Of a DNA stretch of 64,000 nucleotides, positions 8,870 to 19,276 are shown piece after piece. The position numbers and the translations under genes are program-made. Below the pieces are notes generated by a model, which ran no database searches, was not told where the DNA came from, and saw nothing but the letters and a program-made list of their open reading frames with translations. Source of the stretch: Mesonia oceanica (GTDB lineage Bacteria; Bacteroidota; Bacteroidia; Flavobacteriales; Flavobacteriaceae); the NCBI RefSeq assembly GCF_902499555.1, contig NZ_CABVMM010000001.1, forward strand, positions 1-64,000, given 5' to 3'. Position 1 is the first letter of the stretch; the number at the start of each line of letters is the position of its first letter.

Positions 8870-10177
8870 TTGAATTGGTTTGATTTTACGCTAAAATTAA
8901 AAGGTTTTCCCATTGAGGAAGCAAAAGTTCATTTAGATAAAATTCAAGCTATTCCAGAAGAAAATTATGCCGATTATATCGAAGCAAAAAAACAAGAAAT
9001 TTTAGAATTTCATCTTCAGCATAATTCATTCTACAAAAATTTAGTAATAGATAAAAAGATTGAAAAGTGGGAAGATTTACCAATTCTCACCAAAAAAGAT
9101 CTTCAACAGCCACTGCAAGACAGACTAAGTGAAGGTTATTCTACAAAAAATGTATATATCAATAAAACCTCGGGTTCTAGCGGGCATCCGTTTGTTTTTG
9201 CTAAAGACAAGTTTTCTCATGCGTTAACATGGTCTGTTATATTTAATAGGTTTGGTTGGTTTGGACTCGACTTTAATTCGTCCTTTCAAGCTAGGTTTTA
9301 CGGTATTCCGCTAGATAAATTCGGCTATTACAAAGAGCGTTTAAAAGACAAAATGGCCACTCGTTATCGCTTCCCTATTTTTAATTTAAACGATGAAAAA
9401 CTAAAAGGTTTTTTAGCTGAATTTTATAAGAAGAAATTTAATTATATTAATGGTTATACCAGTTCTATTGAATTGTTTGCCAAATATCTACGAAAGAAAA
9501 ATATTATTTTGAAAGATGTTTGCCCTACTCTAAAAGTCTGCATCGTAACCAGTGAAATGCTTTTTCCCGAGACCAAAAAACTTTTAGAGAACCAATTTGG
9601 TATTCCTGTTGTTAATGAATATGGTGCAAGCGAATTAGATTTATTGGCTTTTCAAAACCCTAAAGATGAATGGGTATTGAATAATGAAAGTCTTTATATA
9701 GAGGTAGTAAATAAAAATAACCAACCTCTCCCTTATGGAAGTGAAGGGAAAATTATCGTTACTTCTCTATACAATAAAGCGCATCCATTTATAAGGTATG
9801 AGCTTGGAGATTTGGGCGTTATTAGTGAAAAAAGTACGGCCAAACATCAGTTCCTGCAAAAGCTCACCGGTAGAACCAATGATGTGGCCAAACTTCCAAG
9901 TGGGAAAATAGTTCCTGGGCTTACTTTTTACTATGTTACCAAAAGCATTATTGAAGATGGTAGCGAAGTGAAAGAGTTTGTGATCAAGCAAAAAGAAAAA
10001 GATACATTTGAAATCACCTATGTTTCTTCCGAAGAAATTTCAGCAGAAAAAGAAAACGAAATTAAAGCTTCTATTGAAAAGTATCTTGAAAAAGGGCTAA
10101 CACTTCAACTAAATAGAGTTGATGTTTTAAAACGTAAGAAAAGTGGCAAACTAAAGCAATTTGAATCTTTAATATGA
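8870..10177 (+). CDS. PaaK/CapK-like adenylate-forming enzyme
   Basis: This 435-residue protein belongs to the phenylacetate-CoA ligase-like (ANL superfamily) group called CapK in polysaccharide loci. The ATP-binding loop KTSGSSGHPF (99-108), the EYGASELDLLAF segment and YELGDLG are visible, and the C-terminal KRKKSGKL region could carry the lysine of the small lid domain. The start is a TTG at 8870 with AAGGAG six bases before it; an upstream ATG in the same frame is blocked by TAA. CapK-type proteins occur in many capsule clusters, but their substrate there is not established; activation of an acyl group for sugar decoration is inferred. It overlaps the following glycosyltransferase by four bases. 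Confidence 0.78.
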   Translation: MNWFDFTLKLKGFPIEEAKVHLDKIQAIPEENYADYIEAKKQEILEFHLQHNSFYKNLVIDKKIEKWEDLPILTKKDLQQPLQDRLSEGYSTKNVYINKTSGSSGHPFVFAKDKFSHALTWSVIFNRFGWFGLDFNSSFQARFYGIPLDKFGYYKERLKDKMATRYRFPIFNLNDEKLKGFLAEFYKKKFNYINGYTSSIELFAKYLRKKNIILKDVCPTLKVCIVTSEMLFPETKKLLENQFGIPVVNEYGASELDLLAFQNPKDEWVLNNESLYIEVVNKNNQPLPYGSEGKIIVTSLYNKAHPFIRYELGDLGVISEKSTAKHQFLQKLTGRTNDVAKLPSGKIVPGLTFYYVTKSIIEDGSEVKEFVIKQKEKDTFEITYVSSEEISAEKENEIKASIEKYLEKGLTLQLNRVDVLKRKKSGKLKQFESLI

Positions 10178-11346
10178 AGGAAATTACCATTATAACAAAT
10201 TACTTTCCTCCAGAAACCGGTGCAGCCTCTAACCGAATTGCAAAAATGGCTTTAGGACTTCAGGAACGTGGTTTTGAAGTTTCTGTGGTTTGTCCATTAC
10301 CAAATTATCCTAAAGGAAAAATTTTTAAGGAATATCAAGGAAAAATTGCTGTTACAGAAACTTACGAAGGAATTGAGGTAAATAGATTATGGGTTTATGC
10401 TAACAACTCAGGTAATAAGTTTAAACGCTTATTAGGGATGGTCTCTTTCTCTATAAGTTTCTTTTTCTTTTCTATTTTCAGAAACCGTAAAATTGCCCGA
10501 ATGGTTATTATTCAAAGTCCTCCTCTAATAATTGCTCACGCCGCGTTACGGTTTTTATCTAAAAAGAAACGAAAGTTGATCTTAAATGTTTCTGACTTAT
10601 GGCCATCTGCAGGATATGAACTTGGAGCTATTAAAAAAGGTAAAACCTACAATCTTTTAGAAAAAATAGAAAAATTCAATTATCAAAAACCTCAACTTGT
10701 TTTAGGTCAATCTAAAGAAATTTTAGAACGTATAAAAAGCATTGTCCCACAGCAAGACACTTTATTATATCGAAATTTTCCGCAAGCTTCCTATAAACCT
10801 CAACCTGCGAAAGTTTCAGCAAAAAAGCCTGTAAAAATTATTTACGCAGGACTTCTAGGTATTGCCCAAGGAATTTTGAAACTCTGTCAGCAAATTGAAC
10901 TTCAAGAAGCAGAATTGCATATTTATGGAGCCGGAGCAGAGCAAGAAGCTATTGAAGATTTTATAGCTATTACGCAAAAGCCAATTATTTATCACGGAGA
11001 AGTTAAACGTGAAAAACTTCTTCAGTTATTAAATGATTTTGATTTGGCTATTGTTCCTTTAGTTAAAAGTATTTATGGCTCTACCCCTTCTAAAATATAC
11101 GAGATGGCCCACAATAAGCTTCCAATAATTTATTTTGCAGGGGGAGAAGGAGAAGAAATAGTTAACAACCATAACTTAGGCTATGTGATTGAGCCTGGAA
11201 ATTTCTTAGCATTAAATAGACTTATAAAAAAATTAAACTTAACCGAAGTATATCAGTTGAAAAAACATATAGAAGAAACGGCTATTTCCAGTTTTAATAT
11301 TGAACTACAGCTCGATATACTAAGTGAAAAATTAGAGAAAACCTAA
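10174..11346 (+). CDS. Glycosyltransferase family 4 (WbuB/WcaI-like)
   Basis: This is a 390-residue cytoplasmic GT-B enzyme. The N-terminal ITNYFPPETGAASNR is typical of the WbuB/WcaI branch of family 4, and the C-terminal STPSKIYEMAHNKLPIIYF matches the donor-binding region. It probably adds one residue of the exopolysaccharide repeat to the lipid carrier. It is translationally coupled to the CapK-like gene (ATGA). Its stop codon overlaps the stop of the convergent WcaJ-like gene at 11343-11346, so the two transcripts must overlap. The sugar transferred cannot be told. Confidence 0.88.
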   Translation: MKEITIITNYFPPETGAASNRIAKMALGLQERGFEVSVVCPLPNYPKGKIFKEYQGKIAVTETYEGIEVNRLWVYANNSGNKFKRLLGMVSFSISFFFFSIFRNRKIARMVIIQSPPLIIAHAALRFLSKKKRKLILNVSDLWPSAGYELGAIKKGKTYNLLEKIEKFNYQKPQLVLGQSKEILERIKSIVPQQDTLLYRNFPQASYKPQPAKVSAKKPVKIIYAGLLGIAQGILKLCQQIELQEAELHIYGAGAEQEAIEDFIAITQKPIIYHGEVKREKLLQLLNDFDLAIVPLVKSIYGSTPSKIYEMAHNKLPIIYFAGGEGEEIVNNHNLGYVIEPGNFLALNRLIKKLNLTEVYQLKKHIEETAISSFNIELQLDILSEKLEKT

Positions 11347-12692
11347 TAGGCTTTATCTTCTCCTTTTAAAGTATTAAAAACTGTTTGAAAAATTATTTTT
11401 ATATCTAGAAGTAGAGACCAATTTTCTAAGTAAAAAATATCATACTTTACGCGGTTAATAATATCATTTTCTGTTTCAACTTCCCCACGGTAACCACTAA
11501 CCTGCGCTAAACCTGTAATACCGGGTTTCACAAAATGCCTTACCATAAATTTATCGATACGCTCTGCATACATATGGGTATGACTTACCATATGAGGCCT
11601 AGGGCCAACTATAGACATATCCCCAAACAGAACATTAATAAACTGAGGAAGTTCGTCTATACTGGTTTTCCTTAAAAACTTACCAACATTAGTTATTCTT
11701 TTGTCATTTCTACTTACTTGATGGATATTCGCATCAGGATTAATGCGCATAGATCTATACTTGTAGCAATAAAATTCTTTATAATCAAGTCCGTTTCTTT
11801 TTTGTCTAAAAAATACGGGCCCTTTAGACTCTAATTTAATAAGAATTGCCAAAATTGGGCTAAGCCATGACAAGATACCTATAATCACGAGTAACGATAA
11901 TACAATATCAAAACTTCTTTTAATAAATTGGTTTAAAGGATCTTCTATTGGAATATCACGTAACGATAAGATAGGTAAATATCCATAGTATTCCATTTTC
12001 ATGCGACGGGTATAGATTTCTTTATTATCCGGAAGAAATTTTAAGACTTTAAGATTATTATCTGCAAAATCAATTAAATCACTTATTTCTTTATTGGTAA
12101 GGGAAGTTACTGAGCAATATATTTCATCTATTTTCTCTTCTATAATAAATTCAAAACAATTTTCTAAAGTGTCATTTTTCTTTAGGTCAAATATAGCTTT
12201 GCATTGATAACCATATTCTTGGTTAGTTTGAAAGAAATCTATTAATCTCTTCGTTCTTATTGTTTTTCCTATTACTACCGTACGTCTATAATTACCTCCT
12301 AAATTTTTTCTATATCTTTTTAATAAATAAAAAATTGAGAGTTTGACTATAAGAATGACCGATAAAACTTTAACTGAATAAACAAGTATTCTTGAGGCCG
12401 GTCTGCTTAATTCTTCAAAAAAACCGAAAAAGGCAAAAACTAAAAGTATAAATAGACCTGCCTGTAAAAATGCTAATGAAAATATCCGAATGACTTTGGT
12501 AAATCTATAAATTTCGTAGAATTGAGATTTAATAGAGAGTATTAACCATCCAATAGATATGAAAATTGCATAGTTAAAATAATCAATAATTTCAAACTGA
12601 AACTGAAGGGCAAAAAGCAAAATAATAGCTAAATCTATAAGATAAGCCATTGGTCTTAGATAACCCGAATACCTACCCTGCTTTATTACCAT
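11343..12692 (-). CDS. Undecaprenyl-phosphate sugar phosphotransferase (WcaJ-like)
   Basis: This enzyme puts the first sugar-1-phosphate onto undecaprenyl phosphate at the inner membrane and so starts the polysaccharide repeat. It has the full 449-residue long form: four or five N-terminal membrane helices, a nucleotide-binding-like middle domain (about 135-245), another membrane helix near 265-285, and the bacterial sugar transferase domain with KYRSM, LRKTSIDELPQF, GDMSIVGPRP and PGITGLAQVSGYRG. Many relatives load glucose; others load galactose or GalNAc. It is the last gene of the long minus-strand run starting at the flippase. Confidence 0.93.
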   Translation of the reverse strand: MVIKQGRYSGYLRPMAYLIDLAIILLFALQFQFEIIDYFNYAIFISIGWLILSIKSQFYEIYRFTKVIRIFSLAFLQAGLFILLVFAFFGFFEELSRPASRILVYSVKVLSVILIVKLSIFYLLKRYRKNLGGNYRRTVVIGKTIRTKRLIDFFQTNQEYGYQCKAIFDLKKNDTLENCFEFIIEEKIDEIYCSVTSLTNKEISDLIDFADNNLKVLKFLPDNKEIYTRRMKMEYYGYLPILSLRDIPIEDPLNQFIKRSFDIVLSLLVIIGILSWLSPILAILIKLESKGPVFFRQKRNGLDYKEFYCYKYRSMRINPDANIHQVSRNDKRITNVGKFLRKTSIDELPQFINVLFGDMSIVGPRPHMVSHTHMYAERIDKFMVRHFVKPGITGLAQVSGYRGEVETENDIINRVKYDIFYLENWSLLLDIKIIFQTVFNTLKGEDKAY

Positions 12693-12695
12693 ATA

Positions 12696-13688
12696 TTATT
12701 TTCTTATATGACTTGAAAAATCTTTGTGTTCTTTTTTTTGAAGCTCTTCTTTGGATAAACCTTTAAAATATTCATAGGTAATTTTCATCCCTTCTGAACG
12801 CTTCACTTTTGGTTCCCAATTAAGAATTTCTTTTGCTCTCGTAATATCCGGTTGACGTTGCATAGGATCATCCTTAGGCAATGGTCTGTATACTACCTTT
12901 TGATTAGTTTGAGTAAGTTTAATTATTTCTTCAGCAAAATCTTTAATGGTAATTTCGTGAGGGTTACCAATATTTACAGGATTGGAATAATCACTAAATA
13001 ATAATTTGTAAATTCCCTCCACCTGATCATCTACAAAACAAAAAGATCTTGTTTGTAAACCATTGCCAAACACAGTTAAATCTTCTCCTCTTAGCGCTTG
13101 TCCAATAAAAGCAGGAATAACCCTCCCATCATTTAAGCGCATTCTAGGGCCATAAGTATTAAATATCCTTACTATTCTAGTTTCTATCCCATGAAAACGA
13201 TGATAAGCCATCGTTATCGATTCTTGAAAACGTTTAGCTTCATCATAAACACCCCGTGGACCAATAGTATTTACATTTCCGTAATAATCTTCATTTTGAG
13301 GATGCTCCAATGGGTCTCCATAAACTTCAGAAGTACTCGCTATTAATATTCTAGCATTTTTTTCTTTCGCTAAACCCAAAAGGTTATGTGTTCCCAAACT
13401 TCCTACTTTTAAAGTCTGAATTGGAATCTTTAAATAATCTATAGGACTTGCTGGAGACGCAAAGTGTAAGATATAATCTAATTTACCTGCTACATGAACA
13501 AATTTACTTACATCATGATGATAAAACTCAAAATCTTCCCTCTTAAAAAGATGTTCTATATTTTTTAGATCTCCGGTAATTAGGTTATCCATTGCTAATA
13601 CAGAAAAGCCTTCATCTATAAATTTATCACATAGATGAGACCCTAAAAACCCGGCAGCTCCTGTTATTAAAACTCTCTTTTTATTCAT
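12696..13688 (-). CDS. UDP-glucuronate decarboxylase (UDP-xylose synthase)
   Basis: This extended short-chain dehydrogenase oxidises and decarboxylates UDP-glucuronate to UDP-xylose using bound [13 protein letters not shown] (about 10-19) binds [17 protein letters not shown] and YDEAKRFQE (the YxxxK pair) form the active site, and [10 protein letters not shown] and NPVNIGNP are typical of this subgroup. The length of 330 residues is normal. It lies directly downstream of a UDP-glucose dehydrogenase, which makes its substrate, and this supports the assignment over a generic epimerase. UDP-glucuronate 4-epimerase is a less likely alternative. Confidence 0.87.
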   Translation of the reverse strand: MNKKRVLITGAAGFLGSHLCDKFIDEGFSVLAMDNLITGDLKNIEHLFKREDFEFYHHDVSKFVHVAGKLDYILHFASPASPIDYLKIPIQTLKVGSLGTHNLLGLAKEKNARILIASTSEVYGDPLEHPQNEDYYGNVNTIGPRGVYDEAKRFQESITMAYHRFHGIETRIVRIFNTYGPRMRLNDGRVIPAFIGQALRGEDLTVFGNGLQTRSFCFVDDQVEGIYKLLFSDYSNPVNIGNPHEITIKDFAEEIIKLTQTNQKVVYRPLPKDDPMQRQPDITRAKEILNWEPKVKRSEGMKITYEYFKGLSKEELQKKEHKDFSSHIRK

Positions 13689-13708
13689 GGAAAATATGCT
13701 TGTATTAA

Positions 13709-15127
13709 TTATATTTCAGGGTTTTTTCCGCTCCCTATTTTGTAACAAACAAATCCTATTTTTTCTAAAGCATCAGTGTCTAAAATCCCTCTTCCATCAA
13801 AAAGGAAAGCCGGCTTTTGCATTTGATCGTATAGTTTTTGCCAATCGTAAGTTTTAAACTCATCCCATTCTGTTAAAACCGCAATAGCATGCGCATCTTT
13901 ACAAGCCTCATAAGGGTTGTTAAAAACGCTTACTCCTTCTCTGTTTTCTTCAGAAGATCGGGTATTTAAATAATCTAAATCGGCATACATTTGTTCTTCA
14001 GATACCTTAGGATCATAAACAGCAACTTTAGATTGTTCATTTAATAATTCATCTGCCACATAAATAGCGGCAGATTCACGGGTATCATTCGTATCTTTTT
14101 TAAAGGCCCAACCTAAAAATGCTATCTTTTTTCCTGAAACCGTATTAAATAATGTGCTAATTATATTATGGGCAAATCTTCTTTTTTGATGATCGTTCAT
14201 AATAATCACCTGCTCCCAATAATCGGCTACTTCATTTAAACCATAGGTTTTGGCAATATAAACGAGATTTAATATGTCTTTTTGAAAACAAGATCCTCCA
14301 AAACCAACGGAAGCTTTCAAGAATTTTGATCCTATTCTTGAATCCATTCCAATAGCTTTTGCTACTTCATTTACATCGGCTTCTGTTTTTTCACACAATT
14401 CTGAAAGCGAATTAATAGAAGAAACCCTTTGTGCTAAAAATGCATTGGCCGTAAGTTTAGATAATTCTGAAGACCAAACATTTGTAGTTAATATTTGCTT
14501 TTGGGGCACCCAATTTGCATATACACTTGCTAATGCTTGAATTGCTTTTTTGCCTTCAGCCGTTGAAGTATCGCCACCTATAAGTACACGATCCGGATCT
14601 AATAAATCTTCAATGGCGGTACCTTCTGCTAAAAACTCTGGATTGGATAAAATTTGGAACTTAACCTCACTACCATTCCCGGTATTGTCTAAAATACTTT
14701 TAATGGCTGAAGCAGTTCTTACAGGTAAGGTAGATTTTTCAATGACAATTTTATCTGAAGTGGCTACTCTAGCAATTTGCCTTGCACAAAGTTCAATGTA
14801 TTTTAAATCAGCTGCCATCCCTTTACCTTTACCATAGGTTTTGGTAGGTGTATTTACAGAAATAAAAATCATATCAGCAGCATCAATAGCTTTGTCTACT
14901 TCTGTGGAGAAGAATAAGTTTCTTCCTCTTGCTTCTTCTACCACTTTATCTAAACCGGGTTCATAAACAGGAAGCTTACTCAAATCTTCATCGTTCCAAG
15001 CAGCTATTCTTTTTTCATTAATATCTACTACAGTCACATTAATATGCGGACATTTTTGAGCGATAACTGCCATTGTTGGACCTCCTACGTATCCTGCTCC
15101 AATACAACAAATATGTTTAATATCCAT
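13709..15127 (-). CDS. ugd: UDP-glucose 6-dehydrogenase
   Basis: This enzyme oxidises UDP-glucose to UDP-glucuronate with two NAD+. The N-terminal [18 protein letters not shown] binds [18 protein letters not shown] and [10 protein letters not shown], with the catalytic Cys280, are both present. At 472 residues it is the longer, animal-like form also common in Bacteroidota. The next gene downstream would convert the product to UDP-xylose, so the locus can provide both a uronic acid and a pentose. It differs clearly from the second nucleotide-sugar dehydrogenase at 32448. Confidence 0.95.
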   Translation of the reverse strand: MDIKHICCIGAGYVGGPTMAVIAQKCPHINVTVVDINEKRIAAWNDEDLSKLPVYEPGLDKVVEEARGRNLFFSTEVDKAIDAADMIFISVNTPTKTYGKGKGMAADLKYIELCARQIARVATSDKIVIEKSTLPVRTASAIKSILDNTGNGSEVKFQILSNPEFLAEGTAIEDLLDPDRVLIGGDTSTAEGKKAIQALASVYANWVPQKQILTTNVWSSELSKLTANAFLAQRVSSINSLSELCEKTEADVNEVAKAIGMDSRIGSKFLKASVGFGGSCFQKDILNLVYIAKTYGLNEVADYWEQVIIMNDHQKRRFAHNIISTLFNTVSGKKIAFLGWAFKKDTNDTRESAAIYVADELLNEQSKVAVYDPKVSEEQMYADLDYLNTRSSEENREGVSVFNNPYEACKDAHAIAVLTEWDEFKTYDWQKLYDQMQKPAFLFDGRGILDTDALEKIGFVCYKIGSGKNPEI

Positions 15128-15131
15128 TATT

Positions 15132-15881
15132 TTATTTTCTGCTTAACTTCAATTTTTCTTTAATCACCAAATATATAAACTTTATATTTCCCAAAAGGTA
15201 CCTTCTCCACATTCGTCTTGGTTCTTGTATAAACCTATAAAACCACTCCAAACCTACATTTTGCATCCACTTAGGAGCTCGCTTTGTTTTTCCTGCCAAA
15301 ACATCAAAACTGCCCCCGACTCCCATTATAAAATTTAAAGCGCTTAATTTTACTTTGTATTTATTTAAAAAAATCTCTTTTTTTGGAGAACTCATGGCTA
15401 CAAATAACATTTGGGCTCCGCTATTAGCTATTTCATTTACAATTGCTTGCTCTTGATCTTTGCGAAAATAGCCGTGGTGAGCACCTGCAACAATATTAGA
15501 AGAATATTCGGTTTCTATTTTATATATCAACTTTGTAACAACTTCATCTTTTGCTCCTAATAAGTAAATTTTATAGTCGTTACGGTAAGCAAATTCAATA
15601 AGATTGGAAAATAAGTCGATTCCTGCTACTCTTTCTTTTAATGGTTTATTTAAAATTTTAGAAGCCCATATCACCGCTTGTCCATCGGCATTAATAATAT
15701 CGGCCTCATTTACTCCCTTTTTTAATTCTTCATCTGTTTGGAGGGCAACGATTTTACCTGCGTTGACCACCGTATGGTGAAGCAATTTTTTATTGTGAAT
15801 TGCCTTAGAAACTTCATTTAAAGTTTCTTTCATCGTGAGGTTGTCTATTTGCGTGTTGAGAATATGGATTCTATTTGCCAT
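15132..15881 (-). CDS. WecG/TagA/CpsF family glycosyltransferase
   Basis: This 249-residue family 26 glycosyltransferase adds a second sugar (ManNAcA in WecG, ManNAc in TagA) to the lipid-linked primer. Family features seen are [11 protein letters not shown] with its acidic residue, [17 protein letters not shown], and the C-terminal [17 protein letters not shown] followed by [18 protein letters not shown], the membrane-touching tail. The wecB and wecC genes further along make UDP-ManNAcA, a plausible donor. The ATG overlaps the end of the upstream membrane-protein gene by 11 bases. Confidence 0.9.
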   Translation of the reverse strand: MANRIHILNTQIDNLTMKETLNEVSKAIHNKKLLHHTVVNAGKIVALQTDEELKKGVNEADIINADGQAVIWASKILNKPLKERVAGIDLFSNLIEFAYRNDYKIYLLGAKDEVVTKLIYKIETEYSSNIVAGAHHGYFRKDQEQAIVNEIANSGAQMLFVAMSSPKKEIFLNKYKVKLSALNFIMGVGGSFDVLAGKTKRAPKWMQNVGLEWFYRFIQEPRRMWRRYLLGNIKFIYLVIKEKLKLSRK

Positions 15882-17046
15882 TAGTTTTAGTTATCTCCAT
15901 TAGTTCTTTCTTATTAGTTTTTAGAATTGAAAGCTTTAAAACAATCAAATAAATGGGAACACTGGCATTATAAAAAAAATTTCCCGCTACAAAAGTAACA
16001 GCAAATAATAAAAGAAACATTTTTAGAAGTAATGAATTAACTTTAAAGGTGAAAAAACTTTTTATGAATGTGTACGCAAAAACTATCACTCCAATAATTC
16101 CAAAAAATAAAAACAAATCTATGTATTCAAGTTGCGGTCTAATTCCAGGGCTATCTATACCTCCAACAAAATAGTTGAAAATACTCCAGTTTTGTTCAAT
16201 GTAAGGCAAAGTGTATTCTTGAAGAGCTTGGTTTCTATGCGATAAAATAGCAGTAACCCAACCATCTTCTTTTACAATAGTTTTGAAAATTCCTGAGGAA
16301 AGAAAAATATATCCTCCAATTATAACCAACAATACCAATAATATAGTTAATAAAATTTTTGTTCTTCTATTTCTTATAAACGTAAAGCCCAGATAACCAA
16401 AAATAAAAAACAAACTCAAGTAAACAGATTTGGTACCTATAAAACAACTCGCAGCAATAGCTAGCCACCAATCTATTCTGGAAAGAACCTGTAATTTATA
16501 TTTATTTAAGTAATATATGAATGCAGTAATATAAAAATAGGTGCTAATAGAGCTAGCCATAAAAAGTCCATTATAACCAAATCTACCGCCATGGTAAGTA
16601 GATAAATAATCTAACTGAAATATTAACCCTAAAATTATAATAATACTATTAATCACTATTAAGGTTTCAAATATTTTTTCAATCCTACTTATGGTTGCTA
16701 TATTAACAATTGGTTTTGACGAAAAAATTATTAATAGAATAAAGAAAAAGTATCTAGAATAGGCAATTAATGAAATTTTAGTAAATGATTCTTCTAAAAA
16801 AAATTGTCCTATCACAAAACATAAAAATAAAATTAGTAGTGATATTAATTTTTTAGGGCTATTTATTAGCAGATAAAACCCTGCTATAAAAAAGATCAAA
16901 AACTTAGTTAATTTTTGTAAGAAAAATGTTTCTCCCTGAGTAAAAAAAAATATCTTATTAAAGCCTTCTACAACAAAAAACATTAATAGAAAATACAAGA
17001 TTAAAGAAGAAGCCTGTAGACTTTTAAATTTTTGAAGTAGAATCAT
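15871..17046 (-). CDS. Polytopic membrane protein, O-antigen polymerase-like
   Basis: This 391-residue protein has about ten hydrophobic helices with one long external loop before the last few helices (region around DGWVATAILSHRNQALQEY). That is the general plan of Wzy/WaaL-type enzymes that polymerise or transfer lipid-linked repeats outside the inner membrane. Sequence motifs are weak, so the call rests on topology and position. It is one of four such proteins in the locus and overlaps the next upstream gene by 23 bases. Confidence 0.6.
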   Translation of the reverse strand: MILLQKFKSLQASSLILYFLLMFFVVEGFNKIFFFTQGETFFLQKLTKFLIFFIAGFYLLINSPKKLISLLILFLCFVIGQFFLEESFTKISLIAYSRYFFFILLIIFSSKPIVNIATISRIEKIFETLIVINSIIIILGLIFQLDYLSTYHGGRFGYNGLFMASSISTYFYITAFIYYLNKYKLQVLSRIDWWLAIAASCFIGTKSVYLSLFFIFGYLGFTFIRNRRTKILLTILLVLLVIIGGYIFLSSGIFKTIVKEDGWVTAILSHRNQALQEYTLPYIEQNWSIFNYFVGGIDSPGIRPQLEYIDLFLFFGIIGVIVFAYTFIKSFFTFKVNSLLLKMFLLLFAVTFVAGNFFYNASVPIYLIVLKLSILKTNKKELMEITKTNGK

Positions 17047-18283
17047 CCCGATGCTTTAAGTAAAAGTTTTCCATAGACATAATTGTTCCGAAAATAGCAA
17101 TAAAGTTAATTCCCATATTCCTGTCTAAGACATTTTCTACAAGAAAAACCCAAAAAACCATCATCAAGAAAGATAACGATAATAAATTCTGAAATTTAAA
17201 TGAGTAATATATATTCCTGAAAAAGTATATGAGTAAGGCCATTGTGCCTATTATTCCAAATTTAATTGCGTAGCTCAAAAACTGATTATGGATGTTATAA
17301 TTTTTTCTTATCGACTCTTTTAAATTATATTTTTTATATAATTTAAGTAATTGAACGGTTTCTTGTCCAGTACCTACTCCCAATAGTGGATGATCTTTTA
17401 TAAGCGAAACACCTAATTTCCATCTTGCCAGACGACTATCGCTCAAATTTTCATTTTTATCCTGTTTTCTCTGATTACTAAGCTCCCATTTAACTCCATC
17501 AATGGTTTTTTTATAAATCAAGGTTCCATCTAATTCCGGTAGGATGAGCATTATAAAAATTAATAGAAGTGTAATGATTGAAACAAAAACTTTAAATGCA
17601 GTACTATTAATGAGGTAAAGAAGAATTAATAGGATAGATGACCAATAAACTATTCTTGAAGCTAAAAAAACAATAGCGATTACTAATAACGCAAAGGTTA
17701 TTATTTTAAAGCTTTTGGATGTGCTTATGTTATTATTAAACAATAATATAGCTAATCCCATATTATAATAAAGACCTAAGTATATAGGATGAAAATCTAA
17801 TGGGGCAGTAAAATTTTCACCCGTAAAATTTATATTTAAAATTTCTAAGAATTCTTTTTCAACTAAAAAAAAATTATAAAAGTTATTGATAATTAAAAAT
17901 AATGCGCTTAAAGCAGCTCCGATCAATAATCCTTCGCTTGCGGTTTTTTTAAGTTTTTCAATATTTATATCTTTTCTAAGTCCTAAGAAAGGTAACAACC
18001 CTAAAAAAGCATATTTATAAACTTCTGCGAAACCTTGACTAAAATTTGCTGAATAGACCAGCCCAATAATCAACGGGATAAAAAGAATTAGTGGTGAAAA
18101 ACTAATAAAGGGAATAATTCTTTGTTTAAGCTTTGAACCGTATAAAATTAAAGAAATACAATTCGTGATTATTATTCCTATAATCCCAACATTGCTAAGT
18201 CCCGTTTTAAAAGGAAGGAAAAAGCATCCTAAAAAAAGACAGGTGTAAGTAATCCATTTTATATATGCTCCAATTCCTAGCAA
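17024..18283 (-). CDS. O-antigen ligase/polymerase family membrane protein (Wzy_C)
   Basis: This 419-residue protein has ten or more membrane helices. The large external loop carries DHPLLGVGTGQETVQL and IHNQFLSYAIKFGIIG, the usual signatures of the O-antigen ligase (Wzy_C) family, including the conserved loop His. It should join or polymerise lipid-linked glycans on the periplasmic face. The start is a TTG at 18283; no ATG is near, and the upstream deacetylase gene ends six bases before. Ligase and polymerase cannot be separated by sequence alone. Confidence 0.78.
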   Translation of the reverse strand: MLGIGAYIKWITYTCLFLGCFFLPFKTGLSNVGIIGIIITNCISLILYGSKLKQRIIPFISFSPLILFIPLIIGLVYSANFSQGFAEVYKYAFLGLLPFLGLRKDINIEKLKKTASEGLLIGAALSALFLIINNFYNFFLVEKEFLEILNINFTGENFTAPLDFHPIYLGLYYNMGLAILLFNNNISTSKSFKIITFALLVIAIVFLASRIVYWSSILLILLYLINSTAFKVFVSIITLLLIFIMLILPELDGTLIYKKTIDGVKWELSNQRKQDKNENLSDSRLARWKLGVSLIKDHPLLGVGTGQETVQLLKLYKKYNLKESIRKNYNIHNQFLSYAIKFGIIGTMALLIYFFRNIYYSFKFQNLLSLSFLMMVFWVFLVENVLDRNMGINFIAIFGTIMSMENFYLKHRDDSTSKI

Positions 18284-18288
18284 AATGA

Positions 18289-19275
18289 TTAAAAGGTTTT
18301 AAAATGATGATTTTCTTTATAATGTTTTAATAGAAATTTTTTGAGTTTTTCTAATGAGTATCTAGTAAATGCTTTAGGGTGACCAATAATCACAAAGTTT
18401 CCCTTGTTTTGAGTTTCTCTTTTATAAAGATAAAATGCTTGTTCTACTAGAGAAGATTTATACCCATCTATAGAAACCACACTATACGAAGAAGATGTCA
18501 TTAGGCGTAAGGTATCATTTTTTGTTTTTGCTATTGCTTGTCCATCTCCAAATGCCTGATGTTTTTCTTGTTTAAGAAGTTTATGATAAGCAAACTTCCA
18601 AAAAAAATAGGGTTTTACTTTTACAGAACTTATAGGTATTTCTGTAAAAAAACCTTCTTGATTTTCTTGAGTTAAATTATCGGAAAATCTATATTCAGTT
18701 AAATATTGAGGAACATTTCTAAAATTGTAGTATTGGTCTTTAGAGTTATAATATCCTTTAGGAAATACCGTACTATCAATATAAATATCTTGATTTTTTA
18801 AAGCTTTTGCTATTTTGTTAAAAGGCTGTGCACTCCAACCACCGGCTCTATAAGCTTTAGGCTTGCTACCAGTTATTTTATATAATATCCCTGCATACTT
18901 TTCTACAATAGTATTAATTTCTTCTTCCAAAAAATCGGAAAGCTTATAGCGTTTGGTATCAAATATCCAATTGTTCCCATCGTAATAGGAATCTTCCCAG
19001 TGTGGATGAATATGCAACTCAATAGAATGACCATCTTGAGCTAATTTTTTTATTTGTTGAGTGACCTTTTGATAATCCTTCTTTAATTGCGGATGTTCAT
19101 TACTTAACATTTCTAAATTCACTAAATAACCCGCATCCACAAAAAAGTTAGCCTTTATATTTAAAGAATCTATTATTTCTAATAATTCTTCAGTAGGCTT
19201 TATAATACTATTATCTAAAGTTCCGCTACTTTTACCAAAAAACAATTCATAATCTAATGTTATATATATATTCAT
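18289..19275 (-). CDS. Polysaccharide deacetylase-like protein
   Basis: This 328-residue protein has a NodB-homology (carbohydrate esterase 4-like) fold. ITLDYELFFGK at the start gives the motif with the metal-binding/catalytic aspartates. GHSIELHIHPHWED (about 95-108) supplies the metal-binding histidines, and YRAGGWSAQPFNK is a typical later motif. There is no signal peptide, so it appears cytoplasmic, which is unusual for a polymer deacetylase. It may act on a lipid-linked or nucleotide-linked sugar, or hydrolyse another group. It lies between the sulfotransferase and a Wzy_C protein. Confidence 0.75.
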   Translation of the reverse strand: MNIYITLDYELFFGKSSGTLDNSIIKPTEELLEIIDSLNIKANFFVDAGYLVNLEMLSNEHPQLKKDYQKVTQQIKKLAQDGHSIELHIHPHWEDSYYDGNNWIFDTKRYKLSDFLEEEINTIVEKYAGILYKITGSKPKAYRAGGWSAQPFNKIAKALKNQDIYIDSTVFPKGYYNSKDQYYNFRNVPQYLTEYRFSDNLTQENQEGFFTEIPISSVKVKPYFFWKFAYHKLLKQEKHQAFGDGQAIAKTKNDTLRLMTSSSYSVVSIDGYKSSLVEQAFYLYKRETQNKGNFVIIGHPKAFTRYSLEKLKKFLLKHYKENHHFKTF

Positions 19276-19276
19276 C

